Assembly: GCF_963677715.1 (NCBI RefSeq)
Contig: NZ_OY782495.1
Location: forward strand, 1,473,501 to 1,537,500
Direction of reading: 5' to 3'
Origin: an uncultured Bacteroides sp.
GTDB taxonomy: Bacteria > Bacteroidota > Bacteroidia > Bacteroidales > Bacteroidaceae
Length of the DNA: 64,000 bases
The notes below the pieces were generated by a model. That model made no database searches. It was not told where the DNA came from and was given only the letters and a program-made list of their open reading frames with translations. Shown here piece after piece: positions 26,750 through 34,635 of the stretch; the stretch's first letter is position 1; the number at the start of each line of letters is the position of its first letter. The position numbers and the translations under genes were made by a program.

Positions 26750-27757
26750 TCAGCGTCTCCGCGATGAAGGCGAGGAACCGGAACGTTCACTAGACTTTGA
26801 GGAACCTGATTTATCGACAGAGCTACTGCTTCTTTTATTTCGGGAAGTACTGCTACTCTCACCCGATGGAGCTACACTTTTACGACTATTGGCAGGAGCT
26901 ACATTACTACGATTATTCGATGACGAGTTTACCGAACTATTCCCTGTCCGATGAGTCGTGGTACTGGTAGTTCCTACAGCACCGGCATTACTGTTACGAC
27001 GAGTAGTATTGCTACCGCTGCTCCTCTGATTTGTAGCTTTGCTATCGTAATTATTCGAAGAAGGACTCTTACTACTGCCTCTCGAAGAACTGTTACTGCC
27101 ACTACGGCGAGTAGTATAAATATCATCTTTCACCTTATTATCAGGCCTTTTACCGGAATTGGAGCGAATGGTTATCGAACCGAAATCCGAATGTCTATTG
27201 GTTTTATAGACTTTATCATTTCTTACGCTATGCGAGCCTACATAAACCGTATGATGATAACGCCCACGATAAAAACTCACATTATTATAATGTGTTCGAT
27301 AGTGGGCGCCCGTATAAGTAATGTAGTTGCCCGGAAGGCCAAAATAGAATAATAAAGGGTTAGTATACCTCAAATAAACCCGCAGAGACCATCCCTTGGG
27401 ACTTGCATATATAGGCCGATAAAAGTATTCTACTTGCATGAATTGACGATACTGCCAATCACTAAGTATCCAGCGCAAATCATCATTACGAATATCGAGG
27501 TAATAATAATACTCGTTCAGCGCCCATTCCTGACCAGACATTACGTCGTTCATCAGATTACGGACAGCATAGATAAAGTCGAAATTAATTTCGTAAGCAT
27601 CATCGTATTGAGCAGTATTCATTTTGAGCTCATAAGCCATTTTATCTGTAAGGAAACGAGTCTCCTGGCGAACCTGGTTCGTATCCATCGCGGCCATTCT
27701 TGTGCTGCACATGGCAGTCATCCCGATAGCAAACAAAGTAATCATCATCCGTTTCAT
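26750..27757 (-). CDS. Secreted protein with Ser/Asn/Arg-rich C-terminus, unknown function
   Basis: Family not recognised. The 335-residue product has a signal peptide (MKRMMITLFAIGMTAMCSTRMAA), a helical domain (about 25-125; FLTDKMAYELKMNTAQYDDA, WILSDWQYRQFMQVEYFY), then an aromatic-rich part (LFYFGLPGNYITYTGAHYR, FYRGRYHHTVYVGSHSV). The last 150 residues are low complexity: Ser, Asn, Arg, Thr and Lys, with many SS, NN and RRS groups. The tail is very basic and probably disordered. It has its own terminator and appears monocistronic. It may bind polyanions such as LPS, nucleic acid or capsule at the cell surface, but that is a guess from charge only. Confidence 0.8.
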   Translation of the reverse strand: MKRMMITLFAIGMTAMCSTRMAAMDTNQVRQETRFLTDKMAYELKMNTAQYDDAYEINFDFIYAVRNLMNDVMSGQEWALNEYYYYLDIRNDDLRWILSDWQYRQFMQVEYFYRPIYASPKGWSLRVYLRYTNPLLFYFGLPGNYITYTGAHYRTHYNNVSFYRGRYHHTVYVGSHSVRNDKVYKTNRHSDFGSITIRSNSGKRPDNKVKDDIYTTRRSGSNSSSRGSSKSPSSNNYDSKATNQRSSGSNTTRRNSNAGAVGTTSTTTHRTGNSSVNSSSNNRSNVAPANSRKSVAPSGESSSTSRNKRSSSSVDKSGSSKSSERSGSSPSSRRR

Positions 27758-27817
27758 AATCTTAATGCTTTAATTAGTTTATCTTCGTCTATTCTTCTTT
27801 CTCTTATCTTATAAGAC

Positions 27818-27847
27818 AAAAATAGGGTAAGGAAATCCCCTACCCTA
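27818..27847 (-). terminator. Terminator of the CvfB-like gene
   Basis: A hairpin with arms TAGGGTAAGG (27823-27832) and CCCTACCCTA (to 27847), one mismatch, followed on the minus strand by TTTTTGTC. Confidence 0.7.
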
Positions 27848-27924
27848 ATGATTCTCTCTAATCCTTTATAGGAATTCCCCTAAACATGAGAGACTTTTCC
27901 CCGATCAGTCGATGTAAGAGCAAT

Positions 27925-28764
27925 TTAATGCTTTACCAACTCAATGCCATTGTCGCTCAATGTAATGAGCCTTCTTCTGTACAAGTCTCCCACACCTTTT
28001 TTAAATGTCTTTTTACTCACTTCAAAAACATCATAAATATCCTCGGCAGGACTCTTGTCGTTGAGAGCCAGGCTACCATCGTGTGTTTGAAGATATTGTT
28101 GCAACGTTCTCGAAAAATCGTCTATTTTCTCAAACCCCGGTTTCTGAAGCACAAGGTCTATCTTTTGATCTTCACGCACCTGTTTCACGTAGGCTTTCAA
28201 TGTCATGCCTGTATGCAAAGGCTGAAAGATTTCACCATCATACAGTAATCCACCAAACTGGTTATCTATAATAGCTTTAAAGCCCAGGTCTGTTTTCTGC
28301 CAAATAAGAATATCCACTTCATCATTGGGCTGATAAGTCGGAAATTCTTTCGAAAAGTAACGTTCTACCTTGGCCGACGCCACAATGCGGTAACTTTCTT
28401 CGTCAACGTGGGCATGCACCACATACTTATTGCCTACCAGCATCTTCATTTTCTGTTCACTAAAGGGCACGAAGAGATCCTTCATCAATCCCCAATTAAG
28501 AAAAGCGCCGAACTGATTAACCCAAGATACTTCGAGACAGGCAAACTCTCCCACCTGCACTAACGGTGTCAGGGTGGTGGCAATCAATCTTTCTTCACTG
28601 TCGAGGTAGAGAAATACATTCAGAAAGTCTCCAATCTGACAATTTTCGGGGACATAGCGAGTGGGCAGTAAAATTTCACCTTCCTGTTCTCCATCAAGAT
28701 ATACACCAAAATCCACGGTTTTAACTACCTCTAGTGTATTGAATTTACCTAGTTCGATACTCAT
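27925..28764 (-). CDS. CvfB-like S1 RNA-binding protein
   Basis: Starting at MSIELGKFNTLEVVKTVDFG (279 residues; the frame extends to 28848 but runs past the promoter). It carries tandem S1-type OB folds, clearest in TVDFGVYLDG and FGAFLNWGLMKDLFVPFSEQK, a third in the middle (LGFKAIIDNQFGGLLYD), and a C-terminal winged-helix segment (AEDIYDVFEVSKKTFKKGVGDLYRRRLI). This matches the CvfB/YitL family, which binds RNA and affects gene expression in Gram-positives. The role in Bacteroides is not established. It is divergent from the EamA transporter gene, each with its own promoter box. Confidence 0.88.
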   Translation of the reverse strand: MSIELGKFNTLEVVKTVDFGVYLDGEQEGEILLPTRYVPENCQIGDFLNVFLYLDSEERLIATTLTPLVQVGEFACLEVSWVNQFGAFLNWGLMKDLFVPFSEQKMKMLVGNKYVVHAHVDEESYRIVASAKVERYFSKEFPTYQPNDEVDILIWQKTDLGFKAIIDNQFGGLLYDGEIFQPLHTGMTLKAYVKQVREDQKIDLVLQKPGFEKIDDFSRTLQQYLQTHDGSLALNDKSPAEDIYDVFEVSKKTFKKGVGDLYRRRLITLSDNGIELVKH

Positions 28765-28783
28765 ATATTCATTTATTAGAATG

Positions 28784-28791
28784 CAAAGATA
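28784..28791 (-). promoter_or_regulatory. -7 box of the CvfB-like gene
   Basis: TATCTTTG on the minus strand, 20 bases before the chosen ATG at 28764. It excludes the upstream start codon at 28848. Confidence 0.6.
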
Positions 28792-28814
28792 ACTTTTCCT
28801 TGTGTTTTTATTCT

Positions 28815-28822
28815 TATCTTTG
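28815..28822 (+). promoter_or_regulatory. -7 box of the EamA transporter gene
   Basis: TATCTTTG, 28 bases before the ATG at 28851, facing away from the CvfB-like promoter. Confidence 0.6.
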
Positions 28823-28850
28823 CAAAATAAATTGATAAGCAGCCACATTC

Positions 28851-29783
28851 ATGAAAAACTCATGGTATCACATAATGGCCCTAGTAACGGTAGCAATCTG
28901 GGGCACCACGTTTGTATCGACTAAAGTTTTGTTGCAGCACGGACTCTCTCCCACGGAAATATTACTTTACCGCTTTGTGTTAGCTTACATCAGCATTTGG
29001 TTCTTTTGCCCAAAACGTTTATTGGCCAACAGTCTGCGCGACGAATCTCTGTTACTTGCAGCAGGATTGTGTGGAGGTTCACTTTATTTCATAGCCGAAA
29101 ACACAGCACTCGAATTTACTCTTGCTTCCAACGTATCGCTTATAGTATGTACCACCCCTATAATCACCGCTTTTTTAATGCATTTCTCCGGCAATAAAGA
29201 GAAACTAAAGAAGAAACTGTTATATGGTTCCGTTTTGGCACTTACAGGTGTAGCGTTGGTGGTTTTCAACGGAAACTTTATACTTAAAGTAAACCCGATG
29301 GGCGACATACTAACCATTGCCGCCGCTCTGATGTGGTCATTTTATAGCATCATACTGAGAGGACTGGACAGAAAATACAGCGTGCTATTCATCACTCGCA
29401 AAGTCTTTTTTTACGGTATCATCACCATGATACCCGTCTTCCTGCTATCGCCCTCTCAATTGCACATACAAGCACTCAGCCAGCCACTGGTAATAGCCAA
29501 TCTTTTGTTTCTCGGACTGGTAGCCTCTATGCTTTGCTACATTATGTGGAACACAGCAATGAAACAACTGGGCGTGGTGCGAACCACAAATTATATCTAC
29601 ATTGTGCCACTCATCACGCTCATCACCTCTTCAATTGTGATCAATGAAATTATCACTTACATAGCCATTATCGGTTCTATATTCATCCTTTCGGGTGTAT
29701 ATATTGCCGAGCAGGGACTAAATTTCAGAAGCTTACTTTGGCCATTACTCCGACAACGCTACGGCTTCCGCCAACGAAAGTAG
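28851..29783 (+). CDS. EamA/DMT family transporter
   Basis: A 310-residue inner-membrane protein with about ten transmembrane helices in two EamA repeats (first: IMALVTVAIWGTTFVSTKVLL; second from NPMGDILTIAAALMWSFYSII). Members export or import small metabolites such as amino acids, nucleosides or sugars. The substrate cannot be told from sequence. It is divergent from the CvfB-like gene, and its 3' end overlaps the convergent TonB receptor gene by 59 bases. Confidence 0.9.
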   Translation: MKNSWYHIMALVTVAIWGTTFVSTKVLLQHGLSPTEILLYRFVLAYISIWFFCPKRLLANSLRDESLLLAAGLCGGSLYFIAENTALEFTLASNVSLIVCTTPIITAFLMHFSGNKEKLKKKLLYGSVLALTGVALVVFNGNFILKVNPMGDILTIAAALMWSFYSIILRGLDRKYSVLFITRKVFFYGIITMIPVFLLSPSQLHIQALSQPLVIANLLFLGLVASMLCYIMWNTAMKQLGVVRTTNYIYIVPLITLITSSIVINEIITYIAIIGSIFILSGVYIAEQGLNFRSLLWPLLRQRYGFRQRK

Positions 29784-32517
29784 GCAAACCAATGGCATCG
29801 CCACTATTTCCGGCATCGATAATGTATTTCTTATCAAACACATTTTTGCCAAAAGCACCTATTTCGTAATACCAGCTGTGTGGATGCATGCGCAACCCCG
29901 CAGTGAAGTTGGCCAATCCGTATCCCGATTGGCTCAAATCTGCCCGATTGCTGTCTTCAAAATAAACTTGTGACTTGTACGAGTAAGACGGACGAAAATA
30001 AACGGCAGATGTTTTACTGACCGGCACATCAAAATCCAAGCCTGCCGAAAAAGTATGTTTCGGGGTAAGCCGAAAGCGATTGCCGGCATACTCTTGTTCG
30101 TTGCCGTTCTCATCTTTCTCGTTGAACTTACCATTTATATACGAATAGTTACCAAAAATGCTGAAATAACGCACCGGATTATAACGTAACCCGGCCTCCA
30201 CACCAAAAGTATGCGCTTTTCCCGCATCATCGGCCAGATATTGCGGAGCAAGGCTTCCCTCTATCGTTTGCAATGTAGTAGTTTGAAAATGATCCCAATC
30301 ATAATAATAAGCACTCAAATCATAAGAAAGTATGCCATCAACCACTATACCTTTTATTCCCGCTTCGTAGCTATAAATAATCTCCGGCTTTAGTTTTGTC
30401 ACTTCGCCGGGCAGTACCAATATCACTCCCGGGCGTCGGCCTCTCGAAGCACTTATATAGATATTATTGCGTTTAAACATATAGTTCAAAGCCACACGCC
30501 CCACCCAGGACCAATAATCTCCGGATGCGGTTATCTTTCCATCGGATATGGCATTCATCAGATTCGCCGACCCGTTCATCATCATCCCGAAAATGCTGGG
30601 TTGCGCTGAAGCATCCGAGCGGTAACCGCCCACCTGATGTTCATAAGAAGCACGCAAACCGGCAGTCAAAGCAAATGCAGAAGTTAATTTGTAGGTTCCA
30701 TCAATAAAAATCTCCGCAGCCTGATTCGTTCCATAATTGGTAGAAGACTCTTCATGGTAACTATTGATAGGTTGCCCCGACAGTTGATCTACTTGTTTAA
30801 CAATAGATGCAATGGCATCGGCAGAAACGCCCATAGCAGCCAGCCCCTGTTCTAGCGTTACAGGAACTCCTATCTGGCTGCTCAGCACAGTTTCAAGCGT
30901 TTTTCTTATTTGAGGCAAATTCGTTACATATTGAGCTTCCCCATTTACCACAGGTGCCTGATCGGGAAACAGCGAGTTCAAAATAGAAGAACTCAGTGCC
31001 GAAGGCAATCCTAACCCCTCGAATTGTGTAGCAAATTGAGCCTTAAGCAAAGGAGAAATATAAGCAGGATAAAGACTCTGCTCGTTGATGCGCATAGGCA
31101 CTTCCTGCGAAGAGTTTTCATAGAAATAACTCACTCCACCAAAACCGGAAAAAGCCCCTTTGCTATCGTAATTCAATCTGAGTTCCTGACTAAATTGTGT
31201 TCCTTTGGCCTTCTCCGATACCCAAAGAATAGGCGCCGGAGTACCGTCGGCGTCAAAAGACTCATCAGAGTTGAATGCCCTGAATCCGGTAATAGAAGAC
31301 AATTTCCACCCATCATTAAAAGGATGGTCGAGTAAAAAAGTGGCGCCACCCACATGACGTTTAATATAAAGGCCCTCTCCCTGCTCCAGATCGGCAGCAG
31401 TGTTCGGGTCGGTATTTCCGCCTGCAGGAGCATACCTTTCACTTTTAAAGGAAGTTCCGGGGTAATCATCATACTGATAGTCGAGTACTAAATCGGCCGT
31501 AGAATTTTCTCCAAACCAATAACGTGTAGAATTTCTCAGAGCTATAGTATTTTTTCCATTTAACCTACCCCCCGAAAGATTCTTAATAAAACCGTCGCGC
31601 TGATTATAAGCAAAGGCAAAGCGATTGGCCATTTTCTGATCTACGATAGGCGTATTAATGAACCCGTTCACCAGCTTCTGATTATAGCTACCATATCCCA
31701 AAGAAAGTTCTCCACTCAGTTCGTTGGTGGGTTTATTGCGAATAACATGCACCGCCCCAATTTCAGCACCACGCCCGAAGAGTGTGCCTTGCGGACCTTT
31801 GACAACCTCCACCCGCTCGAGATCAAAGAGTTCTACCACCGAGGCACGGGACCGCGAAATGGATACTCCGTCTTGAAAAATGGAAATACGGGGTTGTGAA
31901 CGCGAGTCGCCATCATCAGAGGTTACACCACGAATAACGTATCCCGGATTATTAGGACTTTGCAACTGAATCTGCAATCCGGGCACGTATTGTGCCATTT
32001 CGTCGAATTGCTGTACATTTATTTTTTTCAGATATCCGCCGGAAAGAGCGCTAACCGTTATCGGTACTTCAATGCTACTCTGGCTGCGCTTCTGGGTACT
32101 AACCACTACTTCCCCCAACATTTTAACGTCTTCTTTCATCACAACCGTCAAACTGTTGCGAGCCTGCAACTCTTGTTGCTGATAACCCAAATAAGAAAAA
32201 ATCAATAAAGTGCGGGTAGAAGGAACCTGAAGCGAAAACGTACCATCGACTCCGGTAGAAGCTCCGGTGTCTGTACCTTTTACAGCAATGCTTACACCAG
32301 GTAGCGGTTCGCCTTTTTCATTTACCACCTTTCCTTTTATATTTTCAGGCAGGTATTGTTCCTGCCGCTGTACAGGCAATGCTGCGGCAAGTGCCACTTG
32401 TTGCGAGCAGCATAGCCACAATCCGGCAAGCAGAATTACTGCTATTATTTTGCCGGTACCGGTTAATGTTTCTCTTGAGAATAGAAGAAAGCTACGAGAC
32501 GTTAATTTGTGATTCAT
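29725..32517 (-). CDS. TonB-dependent receptor with carboxypeptidase-regulatory-like domain
   Basis: I start at MNHKLTSRSFLLF (930 residues); the frame is open to 32664 but that would overlap the upstream gene. A signal segment (IIAVILLAGLWLCCSQQVALAAA) precedes a beta-sandwich domain (NIKGKVVNEKGEPLPGVSIAV, about 55-135), the plug (EMAQYVPGLQIQLQSP, DGVSISRSRASVVELFDLERVEVVKGPQG) and a barrel ending in SVVGVMAKVSF. It resembles siderophore/vitamin-type receptors more than SusC. It follows a secreted metallophosphoesterase gene by 58 bases, so they probably form an operon. The ligand is unknown. Confidence 0.92.
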   Translation of the reverse strand: MNHKLTSRSFLLFSRETLTGTGKIIAVILLAGLWLCCSQQVALAAALPVQRQEQYLPENIKGKVVNEKGEPLPGVSIAVKGTDTGASTGVDGTFSLQVPSTRTLLIFSYLGYQQQELQARNSLTVVMKEDVKMLGEVVVSTQKRSQSSIEVPITVSALSGGYLKKINVQQFDEMAQYVPGLQIQLQSPNNPGYVIRGVTSDDGDSRSQPRISIFQDGVSISRSRASVVELFDLERVEVVKGPQGTLFGRGAEIGAVHVIRNKPTNELSGELSLGYGSYNQKLVNGFINTPIVDQKMANRFAFAYNQRDGFIKNLSGGRLNGKNTIALRNSTRYWFGENSTADLVLDYQYDDYPGTSFKSERYAPAGGNTDPNTAADLEQGEGLYIKRHVGGATFLLDHPFNDGWKLSSITGFRAFNSDESFDADGTPAPILWVSEKAKGTQFSQELRLNYDSKGAFSGFGGVSYFYENSSQEVPMRINEQSLYPAYISPLLKAQFATQFEGLGLPSALSSSILNSLFPDQAPVVNGEAQYVTNLPQIRKTLETVLSSQIGVPVTLEQGLAAMGVSADAIASIVKQVDQLSGQPINSYHEESSTNYGTNQAAEIFIDGTYKLTSAFALTAGLRASYEHQVGGYRSDASAQPSIFGMMMNGSANLMNAISDGKITASGDYWSWVGRVALNYMFKRNNIYISASRGRRPGVILVLPGEVTKLKPEIIYSYEAGIKGIVVDGILSYDLSAYYYDWDHFQTTTLQTIEGSLAPQYLADDAGKAHTFGVEAGLRYNPVRYFSIFGNYSYINGKFNEKDENGNEQEYAGNRFRLTPKHTFSAGLDFDVPVSKTSAVYFRPSYSYKSQVYFEDSNRADLSQSGYGLANFTAGLRMHPHSWYYEIGAFGKNVFDKKYIIDAGNSGDAIGLPTFVGGSRSVVGVMAKVSF

Positions 32518-32575
32518 ACTATTTATCTTTATTACGTTAATCTTTATTCTTTTAAGTATGCCAAAAAGGTTAAAA

Positions 32576-33940
32576 TTAGAACGGCGGAGAGATGAATGCA
32601 AACCGCACGATAAATTCATTATCGGGAGGATAGGCATCTTCTCGAAGCACGGTAGTAGCAACACGGAATAACTTTGCGTAACGAGCCGAATAGGGTTTAA
32701 TTAATTTAGTTACTTCATCGATTTCATTACGTTCTTGAGCAGTCAGATGCTCATCGCCCCGGCAATTAGCGATCAAAGCTTGCGCTACACATCGGATAGC
32801 CCTATTTCGCACAGAATCGGGCATTTCGGGTGGAAATGCCGAAGTAACCAACGTAGCGGCTCCCTGAGCAACCGTATTTTTGGCATATTCGTCAAACGAA
32901 AGTCCATTCAAATCCATCGGAATAGATTCTATAAATCGGCTTCGGATACTCATCTCGTCATCCTTCAACGAAACAAGTCTATAAGGTGAAGGATATGTCA
33001 CAGCCGAACCTGTTTCGATATCATATATGGTGTGCTTTCCTATTTTGCGACAAGAGATATCTTGCGCATGAGAATGTCCGGTAAACATGACTTCCAACCC
33101 TGCATCAGCCAATTCGGCCGCCTGTTTTTTCCAATCATCTACCAAATAGCCTTTCATGATGCGATCTTGATATTTCCAGTGACTCACCAGTCCGTGATGC
33201 ATCATACCGATAATACGTATACCTTTTTGATGAGCATCCGCTATCTGAGCCTTGATAAACTCCATCGTTTCAGGCTTTATCCTCCCATCGTGACGACAAA
33301 TATTCTTTTCAAAGTCATTTTCCTCATATTTACAAGCATCAATAGCCAGAATTCTCAGTTTGTCCGTTAGCTGATAAACATATGTGAGCGAATATTCGTC
33401 GCGTGCCAAAGCACCTGTATAACCATAATCAGCATAAATGGAAGCAAAATCGGCCGCAGAAACCGTACGTACTATTTCCGTACTATCACCCATAAATGAT
33501 ACGGCATGCGGATTATTCACGTCGTGATTTCCCGGAATCACCAGAGCCTGTATACCCTCCCTCTTGAGCCGCATCAAACAACTATCTACCAAGTAGCGAT
33601 GCGACACATATTCTCCGTCTTTAGTCAGATCTCCGGCCAGCAAAACCACCTGAGGATGTTCTGCTATAAGACTGTCAGTAAGTTTTTTCAATATCACCGT
33701 TGATTCACGAAGCATCTTCCGGTCATGAGACAAATAGTTATTAAACGCCTTTCCGCCTTCAATCAACAGCGAAGGATCCATTACATGTACATCCGATATA
33801 ACGACCATTCTAAATTCATTAGCTGCTTCACCAACCGTCTGCTTCATTGTTCCGGCGGCTACAGAAGAAATAAATAAAGAACTGAGCCCCATCGTAAAGA
33901 TTGGCAATTTTAGTTTCATCATACTTTTTACATTATTCAT
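32576..33940 (-). CDS. Secreted calcineurin-like metallophosphoesterase
   Basis: A 454-residue protein with N-terminal signal (MKLKLPIFTMGLSSLFISSVAAG from the second or third Met). The dimetal phosphoesterase motifs are complete: VISDVHV, LLAGDLTKDGE, IPGNHDVNN, MMHHGLVSH and FTGHSHAQD. The substrate may be a phosphomonoester, cyclic nucleotide or phospholipid head group outside the inner membrane. It is the first gene of a pair with a TonB-dependent receptor, which suggests release of a ligand or phosphate followed by uptake. Three TGTTAm-like repeats upstream (33971-34004) could be a Pho-type control site. Confidence 0.88.
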   Translation of the reverse strand: MNNVKSMMKLKLPIFTMGLSSLFISSVAAGTMKQTVGEAANEFRMVVISDVHVMDPSLLIEGGKAFNNYLSHDRKMLRESTVILKKLTDSLIAEHPQVVLLAGDLTKDGEYVSHRYLVDSCLMRLKREGIQALVIPGNHDVNNPHAVSFMGDSTEIVRTVSAADFASIYADYGYTGALARDEYSLTYVYQLTDKLRILAIDACKYEENDFEKNICRHDGRIKPETMEFIKAQIADAHQKGIRIIGMMHHGLVSHWKYQDRIMKGYLVDDWKKQAAELADAGLEVMFTGHSHAQDISCRKIGKHTIYDIETGSAVTYPSPYRLVSLKDDEMSIRSRFIESIPMDLNGLSFDEYAKNTVAQGAATLVTSAFPPEMPDSVRNRAIRCVAQALIANCRGDEHLTAQERNEIDEVTKLIKPYSARYAKLFRVATTVLREDAYPPDNEFIVRFAFISPPF

Positions 33941-33970
33941 GTAGCAAAATAGCAGAAGAAAAGAGACAAT

Positions 33971-34004
33971 CAGGTTACAGTACTATTAACATTATGTAAC
34001 AGTA
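33971..34004 (-). promoter_or_regulatory. Possible Pho-box-like repeats upstream of the phosphoesterase
   Basis: On the minus strand TGTTAC, TGTTAA and TGTAAC recur about 10-12 bases apart, 30-65 bases before the start codon. Two of them also form an inverted pair (GTTACA and TGTAAC). PhoB boxes are TGT-containing direct repeats spaced 11 bases, so phosphate control is possible, but the match is loose. The rest of the gap up to 34184 shows nothing. Confidence 0.3.
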
Positions 34005-34184
34005 ACGTCATCATTCATTAAATGAATATCTTATTTGTAGATAGAAAAAGAATTGCTACAAAACGCTTACACAAAGAAGTTTTTATCGGAGAATATTCGA
34101 GTCGGAAAGATGAAATTTTATGTTATCAAATACAAACCACTAATGAAGAGAAAAATCACCAATGCAACAGATCTTACCTAACAA

Positions 34185-34222
34185 AAGAATCCCTGAACTT
34201 CTTTCGAAACTCAGGGATTCTT
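34185..34222 (-). terminator. Terminator of tRNA-Phe
   Basis: Exact 12-base arms AAGAATCCCTGA (34185-34196) and TCAGGGATTCTT (34211-34222) with a 14-nt loop, followed on the minus strand by TTG. Confidence 0.7.
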
Positions 34223-34244
34223 GTTTTTCGCTTTCTATTAAACG

Positions 34245-34317
34245 TGGTGCCACCTGGAATCGAACCAGGGACACAAGGATTTTCAGTCCTATGCTCTACC
34301 AACTGAGCTATGGCACC
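34245..34317 (-). tRNA. tRNA-Phe, anticodon GAA
   Basis: A 73-nt cloverleaf read on the minus strand. The acceptor GGTGCCA pairs with TGGCACC, the D arm is GCTCAGTTGGTAGAGC, the anticodon loop CTGAAAA has anticodon GAA, the T arm contains GGTTCGATTCC, and the discriminator is A. CCA is not encoded. Confidence 0.95.
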
Positions 34318-34324
34318 TTGCGTG

Positions 34325-34365
34325 ATTGCGGGTGCAAAGATAAATGTTTTTTTTTAACCCGCAAT
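34325..34365 (-). promoter_or_regulatory. Promoter of tRNA-Phe with flanking inverted repeat
   Basis: On the minus strand TTG (34362-34364), 19 bases, TATCTTTG (34335-34342). A perfect 9-bp inverted repeat, ATTGCGGGT (34325-34333) and ACCCGCAAT (34357-34365), places one arm over the -33 element and the other over the predicted start. Confidence 0.65.
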
Positions 34366-34402
34366 AGCGGGAAGAATATTTCGTAAGATTTAGGAGCAAA
34401 CA

Positions 34403-34433
34403 TTTGGCTTTTTAATTTTTTGCCGTAACTTTG
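34403..34433 (+). promoter_or_regulatory. Promoter of tRNA-Pro(CGG)
   Basis: TTTG (34403-34406), 19 bases, TAACTTTG (34426-34433). The geometry and -7 box are identical to those of the tRNA-Pro(GGG) promoter. Confidence 0.8.
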
Positions 34434-34447
34434 TGCCCGCAAATCAA

Positions 34448-34520
34448 CGGAATGTAGCGCAGTTGGTAGCGCACTACGTTCGGGACGTAGGGGTCGGGCG
34501 TTCGAATCGCCTCATTCCGA
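34448..34520 (+). tRNA. tRNA-Pro, anticodon CGG
   Basis: A 73-nt cloverleaf. The acceptor CGGAATG pairs with CATTCCG, the D arm is GCGCAGTTGGTAGCGC, the anticodon arm is CTACG-TTCGGGA-CGTAG with anticodon CGG, the T arm contains GTTCGAATC, and the discriminator is A. It reads codon CCG. Confidence 0.95.
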
Positions 34521-34525
34521 CCGAC

Positions 34526-34568
34526 AAAGAGACTGTTAGATAAAATTCAAACAGTCTCTTTTCTTTTT
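34526..34568 (+). terminator. Terminator of tRNA-Pro(CGG)
   Basis: Exact 12-base arms AAAGAGACTGTT (34526-34537) and AACAGTCTCTTT (34550-34561), followed by a T-rich tract. Confidence 0.85.
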
Positions 34569-34594
34569 TTTATTTCTACAACGCATATTTATTT

Positions 34595-34602
34595 TATCTT
34601 TG
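34595..34602 (+). promoter_or_regulatory. -7 box of the acyltransferase gene
   Basis: TATCTTTG. It overlaps the possible TTG start at 34600 and therefore supports the ATG at 34636. Confidence 0.55.
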
Positions 34603-34635
34603 CAGCATCAACAATTAACCCAAATACAAAAAAAC

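Noticed and set aside
32518-32664. N-terminal extension of the TonB receptor frame
   Set aside because: It would overlap the end of the phosphoesterase gene and place 49 residues before the signal peptide.
34022-34306. 94-codon frame overlapping tRNA-Phe
   Set aside because: It runs through the tRNA gene and its terminator, so it is not coding.
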